A program made the translations under genes and the position numbers. A DNA stretch of 64,000 bases from Mesostigma viride (Eukaryota; Streptophyta; Mesostigmatophyceae; Mesostigmatales; Mesostigmataceae), in contig RPFO01000644.1 in NCBI GenBank assembly GCA_009746045.1, positions 821,180-885,179 on the forward strand, written 5' to 3'. Positions 21,550-30,948 of the stretch are shown piece by piece (positions within the stretch are counted from its first letter, which is position 1; each line of letters starts with the position of its first letter). The notes below the pieces were generated by a model. The model did no database searches, was not told where the DNA came from, and was given only the letters and a program-made list of their open reading frames with translations.

Positions 21550-22448
21550 ATGGCCGCCCCAGCTGTTGTTCGCGGCATCAAGGAGGGGACAGTGTTGGGT
21601 GCACTGAAGCACCTGTCTTTTGATGGCGAGAGACTAAACGATTTCCCTGTTTTCAAACTCAAAGTCGAAGGTACCCTGAAGGCAATTGGATATGAGGAGG
21701 CCCTCAAGGGCACACTGGGCGTCATTAATGAGCAACAACAACGCCTCGGATATGCATCTCTCCTGTCAGCTGTGAATGGGACTGCAGCTCTGTACGCAGC
21801 CGGCCCTAGCTCCAAACGGTTTACTTCACGAAGCGTGGGCAATTCTGGTAGACGTATATGGTCATGATCATGCAGACCACCTCCACACACCAGGCGACTA
21901 CGCTCGAGGAGCTGCTGGCTACGGAGAAGGTGCCAGTGGAGAAGGTGGCAGCCCATCTGAATGAGATGGAAAGGAAGTATCTTGAATACAACAAACTCAG
22001 CAGCAACAAACTCCATGACTCAATCCTGGTAACCAGCCACCGCCGACGTCTTCCAGCCGTATACGGCCCAGTCCTGGCCGCCTATAACCTTCCAGTTGAC
22101 CTCTCCTGGAAAGATTACAAGGCAGCCGTCCTTAAGGCTGATGATCATCTGCGGGTCAACCGCAATGGTGCAGGGTCTTCTTCCAACACCACCAGCGGTA
22201 CCGCCTACACCACCCAGGTCGCCTGTCCTCACTGTCAAGAGGACCTGGATGAGACTGTCTTTCACACCGCAGGTCCGAAGGTCAAGACCTGTTCACACTG
22301 CCGTCGCACCGGGCATACCAAGGAGCGTTGCTGGGCGCTCCATCCTGAACTGAAGCGGGCCAAGAGTGTGGCCAACGCCACTCTGGATATCCAGAAGATG
22401 AACCTGGATCAGGAGCCTGAGGAGGTTCCCCCTGGATTTGTTTTCTGA
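21550..22448 (+). pseudogene. Ty1/copia-type gag with CCHC zinc knuckle (frameshifted)
   Basis: The first part (LNDFPVFKLKVEGTLKAIGY...) resembles the N-terminal helix of copia Gag. After frame changes near 21780 and 21855 the second part runs from TTLEELLATEKVPVEKV through a capsid-like helical region to CSHCRRTGHTKERCWALHPE, a C-X2-C-X4-H-X4-C knuckle with the CW..HPE context common in copia Gag. A stop follows at 22446-22448. No protease, integrase or RT follows, so it is a gag-only remnant or a TR-GAG type non-autonomous element. TGTGTCAGAATTTTTGG at ~22487 might begin a 3' LTR, but I found no matching 5' copy. Confidence 0.65.
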
Positions 22449-23259
22449 ACAACTCTTACTTGTAGCCCTGCCTCACAGCATGGGGGTGTGTCAGAATTTT
22501 TGGTACTTTTCTGCTGTTCGTCTTACCGGCAATATTTTCAGTTCACTTTGCCAAAGTCCGATGTAGAGGTGTTGCGCTGGATTAGGACAAATTGCGGAAG
22601 GCATCAGAAGTGTTGAAATGTTGAAAAACGTGTTTTTTTTAACCAGGGGCATTGGCAAATAAGGTTTGGAATGGTTTTCACCATGTAACTGTATCGGCAG
22701 TGGCAATTTACCGTAAAAATACCGTGTTTCAGTACCAAACGCTATAAACGTTGTCACCACTCGGGGATGACACAATATTCCCAAGGTATTATACAACATG
22801 ATACGGTATTCCCCAGGTATTATACAACAAGAATGGATCCACTGTGTGCAATTGTTTGGTCGAACACTATCTCATACGTGTGGTGTTGTCAATTCCGTGG
22901 CAGCGACCCTTAACGGCATCAATGTGCGACGTTACCTGCGGGGCTTGGAACCCAGGCATCTCTGAACAATTTTTTACTAGATAATAAACATGCACCTGCA
23001 AGAAGTTGGGCAGGCCAGTGAATACCAGCTATGGCTGCATAGACAGTATGAGAAGAAGCAGCTTACGGAATGTGGCTGAATGGAAAAGGAGCGACCTCGA
23101 ATGGAAAAGGAGCGACCTCGATCCGACCAGTCGTTAAGAAGTTATGACGACAGCAATGTCGGCAGGCCACATGTCATCAAGTTAGTCGTTTCCTATAGAA
23201 CCTTCTAGAAGATATATTGCGACAGCCATGCTGAGTCAAAGAGTCTAGAGCCTTCTATA

Positions 23260-25707
23260 TTGCGTCAATACCTGCTGAGTCAGATTGCGCTTTGCGCTAT
23301 CAATCATGCCCACCCATATCGCCCCTATCCCCCCAGCGTCACCCCGGCCCCTCCACCTTCCACACATGTGTCCACCGATCCTTCCCTTTACTCCACCAGT
23401 CTCCGCTGCTTACGTCACATGTCTCGGCTTATGCAACGCGGCAACTTTCATGCATCCTATCTCGAAGCCTGCAGCTTGAAGAAGCTTACCAGCTTACACA
23501 TTGCCGTCGGGTCGTGCTCCCCAGCTGATCTGCAAGTCCCCCGCTCCCATGCCACTAGTCTGCGAGGCCTTCTCTCACGTATCATTCGGCACCGTGTCAA
23601 TGGGAATGCAGATGCACTGCGTCCGCGCCGTTTACTGATCTCACCTTTCATTCATGCTGCGATGGATGAGCTGTGTCTGCCACACATTCTGCATTTGCCG
23701 CAAGTGCAGGCTGCGATGCCGCTCGTGGTGTGCAACACTTTCGGCACTCCCATTGCCGCCTGGCGTTACTCTCCCACCTTGCATGGGACAAATCGGGTTT
23801 TCAGCAACGGGCAGGTCAGCTAGCTGCGATACAACGCCCACCGAGCTGGCCACCATCTTGGCAGGGCCCTGCCCCTGCCAACAACAACGGTATTTCAAGT
23901 ACCTTGATCCCACCTCACAGCACGTCATGACCGCTGACCTCAGCATCCTGCCGAGCCACACGCGTGTAGACCTTTTTGCCAAAGGCACCAAGTTTCGGCC
24001 GTGGGTCCAGCGCACGTGTGCCAAAGAGGTGAATGCAATGCTCTCAACATCACTGCGCAAATTCTGCAATGCCATGTGCACGGACCTACAGCTTGCTCCC
24101 CTTGCCATGGAACCGTGGTTTCGCGCCGTCATTCACGAATGCAATGCACGTCTCACCAGGCTTGATTACCGTCTCCGGCAGGTCCACCGCACCACCTGGC
24201 TCAACACCACAGATAAAGCACTTCTTGACCACTTCAAGCAGGACTTTATCATCACGTGTGTTGACAAGAGTGCCAACAACTTTGCTTTCATATGCAAGAA
24301 GCACTACCTTGCTACTTTGCAACACGAGTTGGCGTCCAGCCCTACCTATGTTCAGCGTGCACAGTCCACCGCCAGTATCACTGCTGCTCATCGGGCTTTT
24401 CTGCACAGCCAAAACATTTTTGCTCGGGCATTCCTTAAGCGGCAGCGACGCGCCACCACCACTACGTTCCCATATCTGTATCTCACTCTTAAGCTGCACA
24501 AAACTCCTGTTGCTTTGCGCACCATTGCTGCGTCGCATTCAGCCCCACTGATGCCTCTCTCGAAACTCATCTGCCATGCTTTGAATGCTCTTCTCCCCGA
24601 AGCCAATGCATTACATATGGGTGGAGGTGCTGTCGAATGCCGGGTATGAATGCGCTGGTAGTTGGATCGTCATAGACTCAGCCCAAGTACGCCTACGCCT
24701 TGCCGCCCTTAGCCGTTCTAAGACAGCAGCAGAGAAACGTATACCTATGCCCATAGCCACCTATGATTTCACCACTCTATATACCACACTAGATTTGCAC
24801 GATTTGAAAGCTCGTTTAGATAGCCTCCTTACTCGTCTGTATGCACGTAGGCCTCACGGGCGCAACCACCTGCACGTGCGTGTTTCTCAGACCAAGCCCA
24901 CGGCAACGTGGCTCTCATTCAGGGATCGCGGCAGGTGCTATCGTGCGGGATGGTTATAATTATATTATCACGAAGGCTGACCTTGTCCATTGGATCTCTT
25001 ATCTTGTTGATAACACCTTCATCTGTTTTGCGGGCAATGTATACCAACAAGCTATCGGCATCCCTATGGGCACTAACTGTGCCGGGCTCCTTGCAAACCT
25101 CTATCTATACACTTATGAGCTTGCCTTCATGGAGAATCTCATTGCCTCAAACGATGATGTTCTCATCAGGCGTTTTATCCATACATGTCGATACATTGAT
25201 GATGTCATCGCTTTCGACAACCCTGATTTCGCAACCCATTTGTATATCACCGCTGGTCTGCCTGGCATCTACCCGCAAGCGTCCCTCACATTAAAGCTCA
25301 CGTCGGAGGATACTCATTGCAATTACCTCGATCTTAACATTACCCATAACAAGAAGGGCTGGCGTACGGCTGTCTATGATAAGCGCAAGGATCCTAAATA
25401 CCAGCAAATTCCTTTTATTCGTTACCCCGATATTCACAGTCTCCTTTCCCACACAGCAAAATATGGTGTTGTTCTTTCTCAGTTACATCGTTTTTCCCGT
25501 CTTTGTTCTTATCGTGTTGATTTCATCACGACTCTTGTTGAACTCTTGCAGCGTTTATTGGTCAAAGACTATGACCGAGCCATTATGCTCCGTCAAGTCC
25601 GATGTTTTTTGCAACGTCACCCACATCTGTTCGGTGCTGCCCCTTGGCACAAGCTCTACAAACAGGTCGTGGACCGGCTGGATCGCATAGTATCTCCGCA
25701 CATCTGA
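23260..25707 (+). pseudogene. Penelope-like reverse transcriptase (three frames)
   Basis: The N-terminal part (23260-23823) ends MPLVVCNTFGTPIAAWRY. The next frame carries LAGPCPCQQQRYFKYLDP and HVMTADLSILPSH, then a central region to 24649. A third stretch (24655-24850) gives YDFTTLYTTLDLHDL, the first catalytic motif. The last frame (to 25707) has YQQAIGIPMGTNCAGLLANL, the catalytic YIDD at 25193-25204, NYLDLNI and YGVVLSQLHRFSRLCSYRVD. These last blocks are the signature of Penelope-like RTs. At least three frameshifts make it inactive. No telomeric function is implied. Confidence 0.8.
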
Positions 25708-26265
25708 ACCCTGTGATGCCAAATCTCCTTTGCGGCCGTTCCGAGCTTGGCACTGGATTCGTTGTCCACATCGTCGCGTCGCTGCCGCAACACGATGTTT
25801 TCTGGCATCCGCGGGCTTTTGGTTCCCGCCGCACATTTGAAAGACTGTGCTGTCCTCCGGCTTTTTGCCTTTGCACCGTGTGCAGTTCTTGGACGTTTGG
25901 AATCATGGCATGGCTAACGTGATGACTGACTAGCTAGACCTTTTCAGTGGTTTTCCATTTGCGGGTATTTCCTCGTAAATGGTGGGAGAGCGATCGCAGC
26001 AATGGTGCTCACCACTAGACACTCCCGGCCAGTTAGGCTAGAAACACACGCCCTGATCAAGCATGCTGTTTCCGGCCCCACCGTCTAGGTCATCTAGTCG
26101 CTCCACACGTAAGCCAGCCATAATTTCAATGCACAAGGATACACATTTCCATCACCATTCATCTTCATCATCCTGAACGACTCGAAAACGCGGAAAAGAT
26201 AACGGCAGGCTCGAGCTACCATGGTCCGGATTCTCCCGATTTCTGGCCTGCGCTGGTTGTCTCTT
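23260..26265 (+). mobile_element. Penelope-like retroelement (degenerate) with 3' UTR
   Basis: Coding remains run 23260-25707. The non-coding 3' part to ~26265 is identified because its complement recurs as an independent insertion at 51270-51809 bounded by target duplications. The end lies near GGTTGTCTCTTTG. No GIY-YIG nuclease domain is visible downstream of the RT, so this is either an endonuclease-less type or one with the nuclease at a lost N-terminus. Confidence 0.7.
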
Positions 26266-26510
26266 TGATGATATTTCTATGCAATATAAAGGCGCGATGG
26301 CCTCTGGGCCACAGCCGTCTTTACTAACGCAAACACTCACCTGTTTCACCTCAACGCAAGAGGCACTTTCCAAAAGTGCGCTGAGCATGCACCGGCCCCC
26401 AAACAAGGCCCGATTCCTCGAAACAAGCGGCTGGAGCACAGAAGCGCCATCACCGGAACCAGCTACAAAAAATTGCCCGCTATGAAGCCTCAGCCTGGCA
26501 ACCCCACGTT

Positions 26511-26644
26511 TGTCGCGTACTCGTGCCAAACTCCCTGCACTGACAGTAGCCCACGACCTCGTTGGCCCTCATGAGGTATGGCTGCATGGGCCGGTGATCG
26601 ATGGGCCACATGCTAGCCTTACCCCACTAGTGCTGCCCACTTTT
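26511..26644 (-). repeat. Repeat B, outer copy (element 3' end)
   Basis: This 134-bp segment is identical to 27776-27909. Its outer end CGCGACA (coding strand) abuts the CGTT flank. Confidence 0.9.
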
Positions 26645-26646
26645 CT

Positions 26647-27773
26647 TAAGACGAGAAGCCAGTGCCAACTGCACTTCTCAAAAAGGTGAGACCTGAGAGT
26701 GAGGTATGACTAGGTTAGGCTTCACACTGTGTTCTTTGTTGCAAATGAAATAACGTTTTTATTACCAATACTCTACCTAACTTGGCAGCTCTGTTTCAGC
26801 AATGGCTGGGCTCGATGAAAGAAAGGAGGGCTGGCCACACTTGCCACGCACCACCATGACCAAGACAGAGTTCAAGGATCCACACAGAGCTACATCCAAC
26901 GCCCTGGTGGAAACACACACTTATCCCAACGAATGCCTCACACTTACGCAATATCTTGCGTCAGCCTTACCACGTAGCCACGCTCAGTATCTGATCCTGA
27001 CGACAACCGCTTTGTCGTCCATACTGCTTCAATTACACCAAAGCTACTCCGTGGCACTCGGCTTTGGTCAGCACCAAGACCTAAAAGTACACAAAATCCT
27101 AAGTCGTTGTCTGCAACGACTCCCTGTTCCGCATATGAAACATATCATCTAGCACTTTCTCTTTAGACGACAAAATCAACTAGACAACCTGGGTAGGCCA
27201 GAAATCCCAGACGACAAAATGTCCTTGTCGCAGATCACTCCAGTGTCGACTTGCCGACCCCTGAGCTTGCCAAACAACTATATCACCAACCAAGCATGTA
27301 CGACAACTAGCTGGCCCTGACGAGAAAAGCTGCCTCGTCGCATTCACAAAAGCGGCTTGCCAGCCTGCCGAATATCAATGCCAATATTGCACGACATTAT
27401 CTACCTGCAGCGGACAGTTCTCGAGATCAATAACGCGCCAGCTTGCGTGCACGTGCATGTTCAGCCTGCACGATAAAGCATAATTGCCAGGCTGGCAGCC
27501 TAGCTTGGTCCGTGTTGTAGTCCAGCAGCCAGTGCGTGCTGCTTGCCAGCGTTGGCACTGACCTCTTGGTGACGCTTGTCAGTACCGCTGTCAACTCCCA
27601 GTGCTGCGCGTCGCACTACGGCGCATGCGTTGCTCCCGTAAGGCCCAAATGCCAAAGGCGTAACAACTCGCACACGCGCAATGCCTATAGCTGCCTCGCC
27701 TCGTCCCCCGGGCCGGCCGCGTGGCGGCCCCGCGTAAAGCCGATACTCGTGCGAATCGGAACGGCGCGCGACA
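26647..27773 (-). repeat. Terminal repeat A, downstream copy
   Basis: These 1127 bp together with the outer B segment form a complete 1263-bp LTR-like unit, TG...CA on the coding strand (27773 to 26511). It should supply the 3' end-processing region; no specific signal was picked out. Confidence 0.85.
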
Positions 27774-27775
27774 GC

Positions 27776-27909
27776 TGTCGCGTACTCGTGCCAAACTCCC
27801 TGCACTGACAGTAGCCCACGACCTCGTTGGCCCTCATGAGGTATGGCTGCATGGGCCGGTGATCGATGGGCCACATGCTAGCCTTACCCCACTAGTGCTG
27901 CCCACTTTT
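27776..27909 (-). repeat. Repeat B, inner copy, overlapping the end of pol
   Basis: These 134 bp are identical to 26511-26644. The segment contains the last five codons and stop of the polyprotein, so the RNase H tail is encoded by terminal-repeat sequence. It ends CGCGACA, then GC, then the TGTCGCG start of repeat A, like two LTR ends joined. Confidence 0.9.
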
Positions 27910-30900
27910 AGCGCGGTGTACAATGGTCATGTTATATTCTTGAATAATCATGGCCCAGCGCGCCAGCTTGCCAGTCAGATTGGCACTTGTCATCAACCAC
28001 TGCAGTGGCTGATGGTCGGTGACCAGCGTGAACTGACGCCCGAACAAGTATGGCCGAAAATGTTTGATGGCCCACACCACGGCCAGAGCCTCGCCCTCAT
28101 ACGATGAGTACTTGGCCTCAGCCGTGTTGTTGCTCCTGCTGGCATACGCCACCACATGTTCCTTGCCATGCACGTCCTTCTGTGCCAACACAGCACCAAG
28201 TCCAACCCTGGACCAATCCGTGTATAGCACAAATGGCTGGGCATAGTCGGGCTGACGGAGTATCGGCGCTGAGGTGAGCTCTGCCTTGATGGTCTCAATG
28301 GCGCGTTGCTGCGCCGGACCCCATGCCCAGACTGCACCTTTCTTCAACAGCTCCGTCAGTGGCTTAACCTTGGTGCTGAAGTTGGGGATATAACCTCGGT
28401 AATACCCCGCCAGCCCCAGGTAAGCCCGCACACCCGCCACATCCGTGGGCGTTGCCGCGTTGACGATCGCTTCCACCTTGGCCGCTTGTGGAGTTCTGCC
28501 GCCAGGAATGATCTGGTGTCCGAGGAAGTCGAGGCTCCGCTGCGCAAACCGACACTTCTCGGGATGCAGCTTCAGGTTGGCTCGCGCCAGTGCCATGCGC
28601 ACCTGCTCAAGGTGCTGGAGGTGTTGCTCAAATGTCTCACTGAAGATGATCACATCATCAATGTAACACGCAGCGAATGGCATGCCATTCAACACTTGAT
28701 CCATGGCACGCTGAAAGATGGCACTCGCATTCCTATGCCCGAAAGGCATCCTGACCCACTCATAGAGTCGGTGGCCCCCCCAGAACGCGAGCTTGCGTTG
28801 GTCACCCTCCGCCACTTGGATTTGGTGAAACCCACTGCGGAGGTCTAGGGATGAGATGAACTGCACGCGTGGCGATATCCGGTCAAGCACATCGTCCACT
28901 CGCGGCATGGGGTACCTGTCCATCGGGGTGTGTGCGTTGAGTTGCCGCAGGTCCGTCGCCATGCGCATCCCAGTCCATTCACCTGTCACCGCATCCTTCT
29001 TGGGCGCCACGACGGTCGCGGCCGCATAGTTGGATGTGGATGACCGAATGATGCCAGCAGCCTCCAGCTCCTCGCATTGTTGCTGCACAAACTCCAGCTC
29101 AGCTTGACTCAGCCGGTGTTGTCGGCGAAACAGTGGCTGATCGGTGTCCAGCGGGACCCGCATCTGCCCACCATTGTAGCATCCCAGCTCTTGACTGCTG
29201 AATGCAAACGCGTTGCGCGCACCTTCCAGCCACTTGAGCAGCCTCGCACGTTGCTCAGCTGTGAGGTGCTCACAGACGCTCCATTGATGGTTTGCTGCCG
29301 GGTCGCTTGCGCTCGAGACATTGTGCACAGCCACCGTGGGACCGCGCACGGCCGCCGACTGAAACAGCATGTATGCCGCCGCTCCCGGCGTAATGCCTCG
29401 CTCTCCCACCTGCCGTTGTGCCTTCGCCACGAGGAACTGAAAGGCCGGAGCCGCCGAGAACACACAGCTGGTGAGGAGCGCAGTCATGAGGATGACTGAC
29501 CATACCTGGCGCCAGGTGTAGGACCACCCTTGGCCCCTGCCGCCTGCACGCTCCGCCTTAGGCACACCAGCCGGCGCAGCACCGGTGGGTGGAGAAGTTT
29601 CACTCTGCGCCTGTGCAGTCGCAGCATGGACGGGAAGTGCAACCCGCTGCACCCTCCGCACACCTTGCGCTGCTAGCAAGGTGTACCCCACCTGCCAGGC
29701 TGACATGGCCTGGCCAATGAGCGACCATCGCTCCACCTCCAGGAGCCCTGGGGCGGCGGATGCACCTTCGGCAAAGCCCATGCTTAGTTCACGAAACCCC
29801 GCGGGTGGCTGAACCAAGAGACCTGTGGCACGCTCCCACACAAGCCCCTTGCCCCGGTCACGATAAGCCTGGGACCCTTGGTAACTGACAAGGGTGGGCA
29901 GTGCTCGCATGGGGGCGCCTGCCTTGTTGACGGGCGCGTAGGGTGCCTGATCATCGTGCTCCACATACTGCGCCGTGAGTTGACTGGGCAACACGACATC
30001 GACCGGTGGCAGCTCAATGTGGCTAGCGACATGCTGCATCACCGCCTGCGTAGAACCTTGGCCAGCGATGTTGGTCCAGAACGCGCGCAGCCGATGGGTA
30101 TTCCCTCCCAGCCCGGCATTGTCCGACACCACGGGTTCCCCCAAAATACCCACAATGGTGCCCCAATCCTCCCGAACAGTGGGGCTGGGACTGTCCACCG
30201 CCACTACGTTTTCAAATAAGTAGGCGGGTGGCACCTGCTGCAGCTGCTGGAGCTCGCCCACAATGCGCAGCATGTCCCAAAATAGGCCGCTCCTGCTGTC
30301 GGCAAGGCCCCGGCCATGCCCAGCCTGGCTCATGCCTTGGCACTCCCAGCCAGCAATGACCAACCCTACCTCGCCATGTTGTGAGATGAGGCGGCGCAGC
30401 TGCTGCTGCCCAAGGAAGCGCACGTCATGAGTGCCCTCGCCGAAGACATCAGCCCAGGCGGATGGAGGAAATTGTGCTGGGTATGCTTGCGACAAGATAG
30501 CGCAGTGGTGCAAATATGCCGCCCTGGCTGTGAGCGATGCCTCCACCGCAATGAGCTTGCTGCATACCCCCCCGCTGCTCAGGAAACCGGCTATGCCGCC
30601 ACCCATACCTGCGAACAGCTCCAGCACGACGGTGGCACGCCCGAAGTCCGGGATGCGTTCCAGCACCTCTGCGCTAAAGCCGGGGTACTGCGTGATGGCA
30701 CCCGGCTGGCGCCGCTTCCCCCCAGCACCCTTGGGCAGTGCCTGACATGCCGCCATCACCCGTGCGCGCACATCGCGCAGGCGTGGCAGGGGCGCAACCT
30801 GGGCAAGCCAACTTTGCCTCTGCGCATCCCGCGCTGGCAACGCCGCAGGCAGCACACACCGGTGCCTATCGCGCGCGCGCTTGTCGCTAGCCGCTTGCGC

Positions 30901-30930
30901 CATGTGCACCGCTTGCGCGTCCGGCCACAC
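27892..30930 (-). CDS. Polyprotein: C5-cytosine DNA methyltransferase / Ty3 RT / RNase H
   Basis: The open frame is 1012 codons and follows gag in the same frame after one TGA. It has no convincing ATG of its own at the start. Methyltransferase ~101-425: LELFAGMGGG (motif I, SAM binding), AGWECQGMSQAG with catalytic Cys197 (motif IV), FENV at 239-242 (motif VI), HRLRAFWTNIAG (motif VIII, DNMT3-like wording), then ELSMGF and RWSLIGQAMSAWQVGY (IX-X). A hydrophobic stretch lies at ~476-492. Ty3 RT ~600-810: SLDLRSGFHQ (D696), CYIDDV (756-759), DFLGH. RNase H ~900-1005: YTDWS (D905), E945, TDHQPL (D972). It ends HRAKSGQH, where other Ty3 elements continue into integrase. The enzyme set would copy the element and may methylate DNA; the latter is inference. 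Confidence 0.9.
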   Translation of the reverse strand: MWPDAQAVHMAQAASDKRARDRHRCVLPAALPARDAQRQSWLAQVAPLPRLRDVRARVMAACQALPKGAGGKRRQPGAITQYPGFSAEVLERIPDFGRATVVLELFAGMGGGIAGFLSSGGVCSKLIAVEASLTARAAYLHHCAILSQAYPAQFPPSAWADVFGEGTHDVRFLGQQQLRRLISQHGEVGLVIAGWECQGMSQAGHGRGLADSRSGLFWDMLRIVGELQQLQQVPPAYLFENVVAVDSPSPTVREDWGTIVGILGEPVVSDNAGLGGNTHRLRAFWTNIAGQGSTQAVMQHVASHIELPPVDVVLPSQLTAQYVEHDDQAPYAPVNKAGAPMRALPTLVSYQGSQAYRDRGKGLVWERATGLLVQPPAGFRELSMGFAEGASAAPGLLEVERWSLIGQAMSAWQVGYTLLAAQGVRRVQRVALPVHAATAQAQSETSPPTGAAPAGVPKAERAGGRGQGWSYTWRQVWSVILMTALLTSCVFSAAPAFQFLVAKAQRQVGERGITPGAAAYMLFQSAAVRGPTVAVHNVSSASDPAANHQWSVCEHLTAEQRARLLKWLEGARNAFAFSSQELGCYNGGQMRVPLDTDQPLFRRQHRLSQAELEFVQQQCEELEAAGIIRSSTSNYAAATVVAPKKDAVTGEWTGMRMATDLRQLNAHTPMDRYPMPRVDDVLDRISPRVQFISSLDLRSGFHQIQVAEGDQRKLAFWGGHRLYEWVRMPFGHRNASAIFQRAMDQVLNGMPFAACYIDDVIIFSETFEQHLQHLEQVRMALARANLKLHPEKCRFAQRSLDFLGHQIIPGGRTPQAAKVEAIVNAATPTDVAGVRAYLGLAGYYRGYIPNFSTKVKPLTELLKKGAVWAWGPAQQRAIETIKAELTSAPILRQPDYAQPFVLYTDWSRVGLGAVLAQKDVHGKEHVVAYASRSNNTAEAKYSSYEGEALAVVWAIKHFRPYLFGRQFTLVTDHQPLQWLMTSANLTGKLARWAMIIQEYNMTIVHRAKSGQH

Positions 30931-30948
30931 GCCCCCCCCCAGTTCTCA
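30928..30948 (-). promoter_or_regulatory. Gag/pol boundary: single in-frame TGA before a G9 run
   Basis: Reading the minus strand, gag ends GGA TGC GGC TGA and the same frame continues GAA CTG, a run of nine G and GTG TGG into the polyprotein with no second stop. This permits readthrough expression of Gag-Pol. A slip on the G run would lose the frame, so readthrough (or a recent nonsense change) is the simpler reading. Confidence 0.6.

Noticed and set aside
26802-27152. 116-codon ORF in repeat A as an accessory protein
   Set aside because: It is antisense to the element, duplicated only because both A copies carry it, and shows no recognisable domain.
26645-27909. Tyrosine recombinase gene expected for a split-repeat element
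   Set aside because: I looked in both orientations in the repeats and around the ORFs and found no R...HxxR...Y pattern or frame of adequate length.
28306-28848. 180-codon plus-strand ORF opposite the RT
   Set aside because: A shadow of the GC-rich polyprotein frame on the other strand.
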